A stretch of DNA of 64,000 bases from JAWVFM01 sp963841455 (GTDB lineage Bacteria > Actinomycetota > Thermoleophilia > Solirubrobacterales > 70-9): assembly GCA_963841455.1 (NCBI GenBank), contig CAWJCU010000002.1, positions 310,001 to 374,000 of the forward strand, written 5' to 3'. The stretch's first letter is position 1, and each line of letters starts with the position of its first letter. Under the pieces are notes generated by a model. It was not told where the DNA came from. It was given only the letters and a program-made list of their open reading frames with translations, and made no database searches. This document shows positions 33,796-42,180 of this stretch, piece after piece. A program made the translations under genes and the position numbers.

Positions 33796-33949
33796 CATTG
33801 TCTGCGGCACACGGCAAAGACGCATCCGTGATCGTCGATGATCGCCCCCGTTGCAAAGGACTCGGCCGCCTTCGAGAAGGCGCTCATCGACGACCTCGGG
33901 TGTGCCGAGCATCGAGACGAACGGGGGCACCGCATCTCCACCGCCACGC

Positions 33950-34192
33950 TCATCGGCTTGCCTTCTTCACCACGCCGCGGGCGCGCCGGTGGAGATGCCG
34001 AACGAAAGCGTCGGAGCCTGGGTAGACCCTGCTCGCGCCGCCGTCGTCCCAGCGCACCTCGTAAGGCGGCGCGCCGTTGTCTCCGAGGACTTCGAGGATC
34101 TCCCCCTCTCGCTCCGGCTCGCCGGGACGATGGCCCTTGACGACGAGCTCGTCGCCAGGGCTCGCGGTCAGGATCAAGTTGTCTTGAGGCAT
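33950..34192 (-). CDS. DUF1918 (SH3-like) protein
   Basis: 80 residues from ATG 34192. ASPGDELVVKGHRPGEPERE, GEILEVLGDNGAPPYEVRW and the GASRVYPGSDAFV end are the DUF1918 consensus, a small actinobacterial beta-barrel. The C-terminus adds a basic tail (HLHRRARGVVKKASR) unlike most members, which could contact nucleic acid. Function unknown for the family. Same strand as the Lys-rich gene, separated by 195 bp in which I see no gene. Confidence 0.75.
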   Translation of the reverse strand: MPQDNLILTASPGDELVVKGHRPGEPEREGEILEVLGDNGAPPYEVRWDDGGASRVYPGSDAFVRHLHRRARGVVKKASR

Positions 34193-34345
34193 CCGCGCTC
34201 CAATCTCAGGTTGCCAACCATCGTGAACCCCTGCGAACGGCGTTTCATCGTGAGCCGACACGGGATTGCCCTGCGGTTCGCTACCGACGCGATTCCGTAG
34301 CCAATGCGGATACGAGGCGGGCCACGTGGCGAAATGCTTTACACG

Positions 34346-34540
34346 ATGCCGGTGATCGCCTGCTCCCACTGCGGCGCCCGCAATTTCAGCTTCCGAGACT
34401 GGGAAAAGATGCCTGGGTGCGCGAGCTGCGGGAAGCCCTTCGGCGAGAGCCATCCAGAGGCCGTCGCATCCGTTGAGGAGGCGCGGCAGTCGTGGAAGGC
34501 GCGGTCTATCGGCGCCGATCGCGAAGCGCATAGTGCCTGA
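34346..34540 (+). CDS. Small zinc-ribbon protein
   Basis: 64 residues from ATG 34346 (ATG 34334 possible). VIACSHCGARNFSFRDWEKM and PGCASCGKPF form a CxxC...CxxC zinc ribbon, followed by a charged helix. The end overlaps the next gene's GTG by 8 bases. Unknown role; separate from the similar protein at 22132. Confidence 0.5.
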   Translation: MPVIACSHCGARNFSFRDWEKMPGCASCGKPFGESHPEAVASVEEARQSWKARSIGADREAHSA

Positions 34541-34952
34541 GCTCGGCGGCCGGGACCTGCTCGGCGAATGGCAGCGGCTGATGGAGTCGGTGATTCGCGG
34601 TATGGCATCGGCGGCCGGCCGTCCGGAGATTCCGCGTCAGCTCCTCGAGCCGATCGAGCGCCAGCTCGAAATCGTGAAGGAGCTGATCGAGCGGGAACGC
34701 AAGCTGCAAGCGGAGGTCGCCGGGGCACTCGTCGGTCCGGTCGACGCCGTCTTCGATCTGCTCGAGGAGGGAGGAGCAACCCTCCGAGCTCAGGCGGAGG
34801 CGCTGGCCGCCGCGGGGCAGGCGCTAGAGGACACGGCCGGGCTAATGAAGCGCCAAGCCGAGCTCTTCGAGCACGCGATCGGCGCGCTGCGCCAGCCGGC
34901 TGAGCTCGCGCGTGAGCTGGCGGGGCCCGAGCGGCCGCCAAGGGATCGCTAG
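34533..34952 (+). CDS. Coiled-coil, phasin-like protein of unknown function
   Basis: 139 residues from GTG 34533 (AGTG inside the upstream gene end). Almost wholly alpha-helical with heptads: LLEPIERQLEIVKELIERER, AQAEALAAAGQALEDTAGL and LFEHAIGALRQPAELARELA. No TM, no catalytic motif. The layout is like phasins or other granule-associated proteins. The WS/DGAT gene at 44377 shows that lipid-storage chemistry exists in this genome, but a link is speculative. Confidence 0.5.
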   Translation: MPELGGRDLLGEWQRLMESVIRGMASAAGRPEIPRQLLEPIERQLEIVKELIERERKLQAEVAGALVGPVDAVFDLLEEGGATLRAQAEALAAAGQALEDTAGLMKRQAELFEHAIGALRQPAELARELAGPERPPRDR

Positions 34953-34956
34953 CGCC

Positions 34957-36606
34957 TCAGGTCTCCTCCGGCACCATCTCGATCGCGCCGCATGGGCACT
35001 CGACGACGCACAGCCCGCAGCCCTTGCAGAAGTCGAGGTCGATCTCGTAGCCGTTCACGTTCGCGGCCGCCGACTCGCTGAGCTTGACGACGGCGTTGTC
35101 GGGACAGACGCCGTAGCAGTTGTCGCACGAGAAGCAGTTGCCGCAAGACAGGCATCGGCGCGCCTCATACAGCGCGTTCGACTCGTCGAGCCCACCCTTG
35201 ATCTCGTCGAAGGTCCCGGCCCTTCGGGCGGCCTCCAGCACCGGGCGGTGCGTGCGGGCGGCGTCCGAGTAGTACCAGGCGTTGAGCTTGTCGAAGCTCG
35301 CCAGCTCGGGCCTCGGCCCGACCTCGTAGGTCGACCCCTTTAGCCAGGCGTGGACGTGGCGAGCAGCGCGCTTGCCGTGGCCGACCCCCACCGTCACCGT
35401 GCGCTCGGCGGGGACCATGTCGCCGCCGGCGAAGATCCCGGGGCGGCCGGTCATCATGTTCGGCCCCACCTGGACGACGCCATCGTCGACCTCGATTCCG
35501 GCGATGCCGTCGAGCAGCGAAAGGTCCGCCTCCTGGCCGAGCGCGAGGACGAGCGAGTCGGCCTCGAGCTCCTCCTGTTCACCCGTCGGCTGCGGCCACC
35601 CGGTCTCGTCGAGCTCCATGCGCTCGATCAGGAGCTTGCCGCCATCGGCGTGCTTGATCGTCGAAAGCCACTTCATCATCACCCCCTCCTGCTCGGCCTC
35701 CTCGACCTCGAAGTCGTGCGCGGGCATGCGCTCGCGGGTGCGGCGATAGACGACCATCGCCTCGGTCGCGCCGAGCCGCTTCGCCGTCCGGGCGGCGTCC
35801 ATCGCGGTGTTGCCGCCGCCGTAGACGACGACGCGGCGACCGAGCAGCGGCTTCTCCTCCCCCTCCATGCTGTGCAGGAGCGAGACCGCGTCGAGGATCC
35901 GCGCGCTCTCGCCGGCCGGGACGTAAGCGCGCTTGCCGATCTGCGCGCCAACGGCCAAGAACGACGCGTCGAAGCGGCCTTCGCGCATGCTCTCCTCGAC
36001 GTTCGTGACCTTGCGGTTGAGCTCCAGCTTCACACCGAGGTCGAGGATTCGCTCCACCTCAGCGTCGAGGACGTCGCGCGGGAGCCGATACTTCGGGATC
36101 CCGAAGCGCATCATCCCGCCGGTCATCGGGCCCGCCTCGTGGATCTCCACGGCGTGGCCGAGGCGGGCGAGGTGGTAGGCGGCCGAGAGCCCGGATGGGC
36201 CGGCGCCGACAACGAGGATCCGCTTGCCGCTGTGCTCGGCCGGGGCGTCGAACCGCCATCCGAGCCGAATCGCCTCGTCGCCGAGGAAGCGCTCCACCGA
36301 GTTGATCCCGACCGACTCGTCGAGCTCGGCGCGGTTGCAGGCCGTCTCGCACGGGTGGTAGCAGACCCGCCCCATGATCGCCGGGAACGGGTTGTCCTCG
36401 ACCAGCTTTCGCCACGCCCGCTCGTAGCCGCCGTCCCCGGACTCGGCCTCGTACAGCCAGGCCTGGATGTTCTCGCCGGCCGGGCAGGCGTCGTTACAGG
36501 GCGGCATCCGGTCGACGTAGACGGCGCGCTCGGTGCGCCAGTTCCCCGTCTTGTTGGCCAGGCTCGAGCCGACGTCGAGCGTGATCGCGAACGGCTTCTC
36601 CATCAC
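34957..36606 (-). CDS. GltD-like NAD(P)H oxidoreductase fused to 2x[4Fe-4S] ferredoxin, POR-associated
   Basis: 549 residues; GTG 36606 overlaps the porB stop. N-terminal Fe-S adrenodoxin-like region (PPCNDACPAGENIQ, CYHPCETACNR), then FAD motif ILVVGAGPSGLSAAYHLARL, NADP motif VVVYGGGNTAMDAARTAKRL and GIFAGGDMVPAERTV. The C-terminus carries two [4Fe-4S] sites: CLSCGNCFSCDNCYGVCP and CKGCGLCVVECPCGAI. It therefore combines a GltD-like flavoprotein with PorD-like ferredoxin and would couple pyruvate oxidation to NAD(P)H. Last gene of the operon gamma-alpha-beta-this. Confidence 0.9.
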   Translation of the reverse strand: MMEKPFAITLDVGSSLANKTGNWRTERAVYVDRMPPCNDACPAGENIQAWLYEAESGDGGYERAWRKLVEDNPFPAIMGRVCYHPCETACNRAELDESVGINSVERFLGDEAIRLGWRFDAPAEHSGKRILVVGAGPSGLSAAYHLARLGHAVEIHEAGPMTGGMMRFGIPKYRLPRDVLDAEVERILDLGVKLELNRKVTNVEESMREGRFDASFLAVGAQIGKRAYVPAGESARILDAVSLLHSMEGEEKPLLGRRVVVYGGGNTAMDAARTAKRLGATEAMVVYRRTRERMPAHDFEVEEAEQEGVMMKWLSTIKHADGGKLLIERMELDETGWPQPTGEQEELEADSLVLALGQEADLSLLDGIAGIEVDDGVVQVGPNMMTGRPGIFAGGDMVPAERTVTVGVGHGKRAARHVHAWLKGSTYEVGPRPELASFDKLNAWYYSDAARTHRPVLEAARRAGTFDEIKGGLDESNALYEARRCLSCGNCFSCDNCYGVCPDNAVVKLSESAAANVNGYEIDLDFCKGCGLCVVECPCGAIEMVPEET

Positions 36607-37733
36607 TTCGCCCCGTGGTGGGTCTCGGCGAGCAGCCGCATCAGGTTCGACTCCTCCTCCGTCCGACCGGCGATTCCGGGCTGGCCCCGTGGCAGGTCGG
36701 CGGCGTCGGTCGCCTCGCCTGGGAGGTCGGCGCCCTCCTCGGCCTCGGCCAGGAGCCCGAAGCGACGGATGTTGCGGTCGGCGATCTCCTGCAGGCGGTC
36801 GATCACGTCGTCGCGTCGCGGCTCGGAGAACAGGTGCGCGTAGCGGCGCTGAAGCTTCAGGTACTCCTCAACGGGGACCGGTCGGCGGATCTTCGAGACG
36901 CCGACGACATCCCCGTCGACGGCCTCGAACACGGGAAACAGCCCCGTCTCCTTGACGAGGCGTGCGAGGCGGACCGTGTCGCGAGACGCCGCCCCCCAGC
37001 CGAGCGGGCAGGGGACGAAGATGTGGATGTAGCGGGCGCCGTGGAATTCCATCGCGCGCTCGACCTTGGCCTCGAGGTCGCGAAGCTCGGCTACGGTCGC
37101 GGTGGCGACGTAGGGGATCTCGTGCGCCATCGCGATCAGCGGCACGTTCTTGCCTTGGCCGAAGGCGTTCCCAGGCTCGGACCCCAGTGGCTTCGTGTTG
37201 GCGGTTCGCGCTGCGGGGGGCGTCGCCCCCGACCGCTGGACGCCCGTGTTCATGTAGGCCTCGTTGTCGTAGCAGATGTAGAGCACGTCGTCGTTGCGCT
37301 CGAACATCCCCGACAGGCAGGCGAAGCCGATATCCACGGTCCCCCCGTCGCCTCCCTGGCCGACGACGCGGATGTCGTCCCGTCCCTGCGCGCGCAACGC
37401 CGCGGCAACCCCTGTGGCGACGGCGGGCGCGTTGCCGAACAGCGAATGGATCCACGGGAGCTGCCAAGAGGACTCGGGGAAGGGGGTCGAGAACACCTCC
37501 AGGCAACCTGTGGCGTTGGTGGCGATCATCTTGCTGTCGGTAGCCCGCATCGCGGCGTCTAGCGCGTAGCGGGCGCCAAGCGCCTCACCGCAGCCCTGGC
37601 AGGCCCGGTGTCCCGAGGTCAGCGTGTTGGAGCGCTCGGTCCGCGCCTGCACCGACCGCTCGTCGGGGTCGAGCAGGCGGTTCCCGACCACGAAGGTCCC
37701 CGCCTGGTACATCTTGAGCTGTTGCTCGGCCAC
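36603..37733 (-). CDS. porB: Pyruvate:ferredoxin (2-oxoacid) oxidoreductase beta subunit
   Basis: 376 residues, GTG start. TPP-binding core: HRACQGCGEALGARYALD, GQGGDGGTVDIGFACLSG with the GDG motif, and YDNEAYMNTGVQRSGATP. The Cys that bind the proximal cluster are in ACQGCG and CLEVF regions. Converts pyruvate and CoA to acetyl-CoA with reduced ferredoxin. Followed by the GltD-ferredoxin subunit (ATGA/GTGA overlap) and preceded by porA 11 bp upstream. Confidence 0.93.
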   Translation of the reverse strand: MAEQQLKMYQAGTFVVGNRLLDPDERSVQARTERSNTLTSGHRACQGCGEALGARYALDAAMRATDSKMIATNATGCLEVFSTPFPESSWQLPWIHSLFGNAPAVATGVAAALRAQGRDDIRVVGQGGDGGTVDIGFACLSGMFERNDDVLYICYDNEAYMNTGVQRSGATPPAARTANTKPLGSEPGNAFGQGKNVPLIAMAHEIPYVATATVAELRDLEAKVERAMEFHGARYIHIFVPCPLGWGAASRDTVRLARLVKETGLFPVFEAVDGDVVGVSKIRRPVPVEEYLKLQRRYAHLFSEPRRDDVIDRLQEIADRNIRRFGLLAEAEEGADLPGEATDAADLPRGQPGIAGRTEEESNLMRLLAETHHGAK

Positions 37734-37744
37734 GGCCTCGCCCC

Positions 37745-39004
37745 TCAGTGCGACTGCCCGGCGACGATGCCGATATCTCGAATCATGTTCTCGGCGTGCG
37801 GCCCGGTGCGACCGCCCTCCGTCATGCGCGCGAGCTCGCGCTGGACCAGGTCGAGGTCGAGGTCGAGGAAGTGCAGGCGCCCGGCCTCGATGCGTCCCTC
37901 GAAGACGTCCGCGAACAGCCCGTGCAGCGAATCCTTGGTGATGGCCCGGCCGCCGAGCCCGGCGACGACGTCGAAGACCGTGGACTCGAGGCCCGACAGC
38001 GCCAGCCGCACGTTCTGGCCGACGATGCCGCCGGCCCCGACCGCGAACGCCTTCTCCAGGACGACGATCCGCTCAGCTCCGGCGAGCGCCTCGCGCACCT
38101 CCTCGAGCGGATAGGGCCGGAAGCAGCGGATCGCGAGGGCGCCGATCTTCGTCCCCTGATCGCGGAGCTCGTCGATCACGTCCTCGATCGTCCCGAGCAC
38201 GGAGCCGAGGGCGACCACGACGGTCTCGGCGTCGTCGAGCCGGTAGCCGCGGACGAGGCCGCCGGAGTCCCGCCCGAACCGCTCGGAGAACTCGCCCGCG
38301 ATGCGCGGGATCACATCGAGCGCCTGAATCTGCTTGGCGTGCATCAGGTACTTGACCTCGAAGAAGGCCTCCGGCCCGACGAGCGCGCCGATCGTCACCG
38401 GATCGGCCGGGTCGAGGACCTGGCGCGGCGCGAACGGCGGCAGGAACTCGTCGACGTCGCCCTGGTCCGGGACCTCGACCTCCTCGTAGGCATGGGTGAG
38501 GATGAACCCGTCCATACAGACCATCACCGGCAGGGAGAGCTCCTCCGCCAGCCGGTACGCCTGGACGTGGAGGTCGACGGCCTCCTGGTTCGACTCTGCG
38601 TAGAGCTGCACCCAGCCAGAGTCGCGCTGGGACATCGAGTCGGAGTGGTCGTTCCAGATGTTGATCGGCGCCCCGATCGCGCGGTTGGCGACGGTCATCA
38701 CGATCGGCAGACCGAGGCCGGAGGCGTTGTAGACCGCCTCGACCATGTAGAGAAGGCCCTGGCTCGCGGTCGCGGTGTACGTTCGCGCGCCCGTGGCCGA
38801 GGCGCCTATGCACGCGGACATCGCCGCGAACTCGGACTCGACCATCACGTACTCGCAGCGCTCCAGCTCGCCGGTGCGCACCATGTCTGAGAGCGCCTCC
38901 ACGATGTGCGTCTGCGGGGAGATCGGGTAGGCGCAGACGACCTGCGGCCTGCAGCGGCCGATCGCCTCGGCGACCGCCCGCGAGCCCTCCATCTGCCTAA
39001 GCAC
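37745..39004 (-). CDS. porA: Pyruvate:ferredoxin oxidoreductase alpha subunit
   Basis: 419 residues from GTG 39004 (VLRQMEGSRAVAEAI), with ATG 38992 as an alternative. AYPISPQTHIVEALSDM is the family opening with the CoA/pyruvate-contacting Pro-Gln-Thr. SQGLLYMVEAVYNASGLGLP and the C-terminal domain (VVALGSVLGTIEDVIDELR, VGAGGIVGQNVRLAL) agree with porA. The start overlaps the gamma stop at 38997. Typical alpha length is 390-400. Confidence 0.93.
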   Translation of the reverse strand: MLRQMEGSRAVAEAIGRCRPQVVCAYPISPQTHIVEALSDMVRTGELERCEYVMVESEFAAMSACIGASATGARTYTATASQGLLYMVEAVYNASGLGLPIVMTVANRAIGAPINIWNDHSDSMSQRDSGWVQLYAESNQEAVDLHVQAYRLAEELSLPVMVCMDGFILTHAYEEVEVPDQGDVDEFLPPFAPRQVLDPADPVTIGALVGPEAFFEVKYLMHAKQIQALDVIPRIAGEFSERFGRDSGGLVRGYRLDDAETVVVALGSVLGTIEDVIDELRDQGTKIGALAIRCFRPYPLEEVREALAGAERIVVLEKAFAVGAGGIVGQNVRLALSGLESTVFDVVAGLGGRAITKDSLHGLFADVFEGRIEAGRLHFLDLDLDLVQRELARMTEGGRTGPHAENMIRDIGIVAGQSH

Positions 39005-39578
39005 TGGCGCGCTCTCCGATCCGCCCCGCCACCTCGTCGAACGCGGCCTGGGCCGCCGCGACGTTCCCCTCTCCGATCGGGCCGGGGAACCGCTCCCGGA
39101 TCGCGGTGGCAATTGAGTCGAAGGAAACGATGCCGACGAGGGCCGCGAACCCGCCGAGCAGGACGGCATTGGGCAGCGGGCGGCCGAGATGCTCGCGGGC
39201 GATGTCGGTAGCCGCGAGGGTTAGCAGCCTCTCCGCGCGAAAGCTAGACGCGAGCTCTTCGAGTCCGAGCTCGTCGAGGCTCCGGGTCGAGTTGATGAGC
39301 ACATAGCCGTCGGCGTCGAGGCCCCCGAAGAGATCGACCTGGTGCAGAAGGGTCGGATCCTGGACGATGAGCGCGTCGGGCCGGGCGATCGGCTCGCGAA
39401 CGCGGATCGGCGCGTCGTCGATGCGGCAGAAGGCGACGACCGGCGCGCCCGTCCGCTCCGAGCCGAAGCTTGGGAACGCCTGGGCGTGGCGGCCCTCGGC
39501 GAACGCGGCGACCGAGAGCAGCTCGGCGGCGGTGACGACGCCCTGTCCACCGCGGCCGTGGATGCGTACCTGAAGCAG
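38997..39578 (-). CDS. porG: Pyruvate:ferredoxin oxidoreductase gamma subunit (probable CTG start)
   Basis: About 193 residues. The family opening VRIHGRGGQGVVTAAELLSV begins directly after CTG CTT CAG, and a strong AGGAGGAG sits just upstream; there is no ATG, GTG or TTG in frame before this block because a TGA lies nine codons further up. CTG 39578 is therefore the best start. Later motifs: FPSFGSERTGAPVVAFCRID and ADGYVLINSTRSLDE. Gamma-type fold, essential partner in heterotetrameric 2-oxoacid oxidoreductases. First gene of the operon, divergent from ppsA. Confidence 0.82.
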   Translation of the reverse strand: MLQVRIHGRGGQGVVTAAELLSVAAFAEGRHAQAFPSFGSERTGAPVVAFCRIDDAPIRVREPIARPDALIVQDPTLLHQVDLFGGLDADGYVLINSTRSLDELGLEELASSFRAERLLTLAATDIAREHLGRPLPNAVLLGGFAALVGIVSFDSIATAIRERFPGPIGEGNVAAAQAAFDEVAGRIGERASA

Positions 39579-39609
39579 AGTCTCCTCCTGAAGACGACTT
39601 TCTCACACC

Positions 39610-39615
39610 AGACTA
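39610..39615 (-). promoter_or_regulatory. Putative -10 (TAGTCT) of the por operon
   Basis: On the - strand TAGTCT is 31 bases before the CTG start of porG, leaving a short leader that contains the AGGAGGAG ribosome-binding site. Confidence 0.3.
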
Positions 39616-39640
39616 CGGATGCGGCCTCTCGCTGCATCCG
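39616..39640. repeat. 7-bp inverted repeat in the por/ppsA divergent region
   Basis: CGGATGC (39616-39622) and GCATCCG (39634-39640) pair perfectly around 11 bases. It abuts the por -10 candidate, a position suited to a repressor operator that reports carbon or redox state to both directions. Confidence 0.4.
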
Positions 39641-39733
39641 CCGGTTGCCCCCAACGGCCTGCGGAAAAGCCGAAGGGCCCCAGATCCGGTGGCGATTACG
39701 CTGGATCCCGCCATAGGCGATGGAAGGAAAGTC

Positions 39734-42172
39734 ATGAATCAGCTCACCTACGTGCGCTTCTTCGAGGAGGTCGGTATCGACGACGTCCCGATGGTCGGCG
39801 GCAAGAACGCGTCGCTCGGCGAGATGTACCAGGAGCTCGGCGCCCAGGGCGTGAAGATCCCGAACGGATTCGCCACCACGGCCGAGGGCTATCGCTTCAT
39901 GCTCAAGGAGTCTGGCGCCTGGGAGAAACTCCATGACGCCCTGGATGACCTGGATCCCGACGACGTCTCCGATCTGGCCCGGCGCGGCAAGAGGGCCCGC
40001 GAGATCGTCTACGGCGCCGGCCTGCCCGACAAGCTCGCCGGCGAGATCCTGACCGGCTACCGCCGCCTCCAGGAGGAGTACGGCGATTCGCTCAGCCTGG
40101 CGGTGCGGAGCTCTGCCACGGCAGAGGACCTGCCAACCGCCAGCTTCGCCGGGCAGCAGGACACCTACCTGAACATCCACGGCGACGAAAGCCTGCTCGA
40201 GTCCTGCCGCCGCTGCTTCGCCAGCCTGTTCACCGACCGCGCCATCCACTACCGCGTGGACCAGGGCTTCGACCACTTCAAGGTCGCGCTCTCGATCGGC
40301 ATGATGAAGATGGTCCGCTCCGACCTCTCAGCCTCGGGCGTATTCTTCTCTCTCGACACCGAGTCGGGCTTTCGCGACGTCGTCTTCATCACCGGCGCCT
40401 ACGGCCTCGGCGAGAACGTCGTCCAGGGCGCCGTCGAGCCGGACGAGTTCTATGTCCACAAGCCCACTTACGAGGCGGGCCATCGTGCCGTCCTGCGCCG
40501 GCTGCTCGGCGACAAGGCGATCAAGATGGTCTACGTCGAGGGCGAGACCAAGAACACGACGCGCAACGTCCCGACGCCAAAGGCCGACCGCGAGCGCTAC
40601 TGCATCGCGGACGAGGACGTTCTCGAGATCGCCGACTACGCGATCAAGATCGAGCGCCACTACGGCCGCCCCATGGACATGGAGTGGGCGAAGGACGGCC
40701 TCGACGGCGAGATCTACCTCGTCCAGGCACGACCCGAGACCGTGGCCTCGCAGCGCGAGGCGACCTCTCTGGAGACATACGCCCTCGAGGGCGAGGGGGA
40801 AGTCATCGTCGAGGGCCGCTCGGTCGGCGAGAAGATCGCCACGGGCCGGGCACACGTTCTTGAAAACGTCAAGCAGCTCTCCGAGTTCAAGCCCGGCGAG
40901 GTCCTGATCTCGGACATCACCACCCCTGACTGGGAGCCGGTGATGAAGACGGCTGCGGCCATCGTCACGAACCGCGGCGGGCGCACCTGCCACGCGGCGA
41001 TCATCGCCCGTGAGCTCGGCGTGCCGGCGGTGGTCGGCGTCGGCAACGCGACCACCTCGGTCCCGGACGGGGAGACGGTGACGGTCTCCTGCGCCGAGGG
41101 CGACACCGGGCGCATCTATTCCGGCGAGGTGAAGTGGAGCGTCGAGCGCACCGAGGTCGGCGAGATCCCGCGTCCGGCAACGGAGGTGATGCTGAACCTG
41201 GGCAACCCCGACCTCGCCTTTAAGACCTCGTTCCTGCCCAACGACGGCGTGGGTCTCGCCCGGATGGAATTCATCATCAACGAGTACATCAAGGCTCATC
41301 CGCTCGCCCTTCTGCATCCGGACAAGGTCACCGACAACGGCGACCGCCAGGCGATCTCCCATCTGCTGCGCGCCTACCCGGACGGCGAGAGCTTCTTCGT
41401 CGAGCGGCTCTCGGAGGGCATCGGCACGATCGCGGCCGCGTTCTGGCCCAAGCCGGTCGTCGTCCGCATGTCGGACTTCAAGACGAACGAGTATGCGAGC
41501 CTGCTCGGGGGCGCCCCGTTCGAGCCTGCGGAGGCCAATCCGATGATCGGCTTCCGCGGGGCATCCCGGTACGCCCACCCGGCCTACGAGGAGGGTTTCG
41601 CGCTCGAGTGCCGGGCGATGAAGCGGGTGCGAGAGGAGATGGGCCTCGCCAACGTCATCCTCATGATCCCGTTCGTTCGCCGGGTGGAGGAGGCCGAGCG
41701 CGTGCTCGGGCGCATGGCCGAATTCGGGCTGCGGAGGGGCGAGAACGGCCTGAAGGTCTACGCGATGTGCGAGATCCCGAATAACGTGCTCCTGATCGAC
41801 CGATTCGCCCAGCACTTCGACGGCTTTTCGATCGGCTCCAACGACCTCACCCAGCTGACGCTGGGGGTCGACCGCGACAGCGAGATCGTCGCGTTCGACT
41901 ACGACGAGCGCGACGAGGGCGTGAAGGCGATGATCCGCATGGCAGTCGAGGGGTGCCGGCGCAACGGCATCCACTCGGGGCTCTGCGGTCAGGCGCCGTC
42001 CGACTACCCGGACATGGCCGAGTACCTGGTCGAACTCGGCATCGACTCGATCAGCCTCAACCCGGACACCGTCCTCAAGACCACCGGAAGGATCCTTGAG
42101 CTCGAGGACCGCCTCGGACGTGGCCCCCGAGATGCCGCCGCCGCTTCCAACGAGGCGATCGCGGTCGGCTGA
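39734..42172 (+). CDS. ppsA: Phosphoenolpyruvate synthase
   Basis: 812 residues, ATG 39734 with GGAAGGA upstream. N-terminal ATP-grasp: VPMVGGKNASLGEMYQEL, LAVRSSATAEDLPTASFAGQ; central phosphohistidine domain GGRTCHAAIIARELGVPAVV; C-terminal barrel with GFRGASRYAHPAYEEGF, FSIGSNDLTQLTLGVDRDS and GLCGQAPSDYP (catalytic Cys region). Makes PEP from pyruvate, ATP and water; the length and C-terminal order fit PpsA rather than PPDK. Divergent from pyruvate:ferredoxin oxidoreductase, so the two together can assimilate acetyl-CoA to PEP if POR runs reductively. Confidence 0.93.
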   Translation: MNQLTYVRFFEEVGIDDVPMVGGKNASLGEMYQELGAQGVKIPNGFATTAEGYRFMLKESGAWEKLHDALDDLDPDDVSDLARRGKRAREIVYGAGLPDKLAGEILTGYRRLQEEYGDSLSLAVRSSATAEDLPTASFAGQQDTYLNIHGDESLLESCRRCFASLFTDRAIHYRVDQGFDHFKVALSIGMMKMVRSDLSASGVFFSLDTESGFRDVVFITGAYGLGENVVQGAVEPDEFYVHKPTYEAGHRAVLRRLLGDKAIKMVYVEGETKNTTRNVPTPKADRERYCIADEDVLEIADYAIKIERHYGRPMDMEWAKDGLDGEIYLVQARPETVASQREATSLETYALEGEGEVIVEGRSVGEKIATGRAHVLENVKQLSEFKPGEVLISDITTPDWEPVMKTAAAIVTNRGGRTCHAAIIARELGVPAVVGVGNATTSVPDGETVTVSCAEGDTGRIYSGEVKWSVERTEVGEIPRPATEVMLNLGNPDLAFKTSFLPNDGVGLARMEFIINEYIKAHPLALLHPDKVTDNGDRQAISHLLRAYPDGESFFVERLSEGIGTIAAAFWPKPVVVRMSDFKTNEYASLLGGAPFEPAEANPMIGFRGASRYAHPAYEEGFALECRAMKRVREEMGLANVILMIPFVRRVEEAERVLGRMAEFGLRRGENGLKVYAMCEIPNNVLLIDRFAQHFDGFSIGSNDLTQLTLGVDRDSEIVAFDYDERDEGVKAMIRMAVEGCRRNGIHSGLCGQAPSDYPDMAEYLVELGIDSISLNPDTVLKTTGRILELEDRLGRGPRDAAAASNEAIAVG

Positions 42173-42180
42173 GGATGGGG

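Noticed and set aside
40328..41974. 548-codon antisense frame within ppsA
   Set aside because: Mirror of a conserved PEP synthase frame; no recognisable domain.
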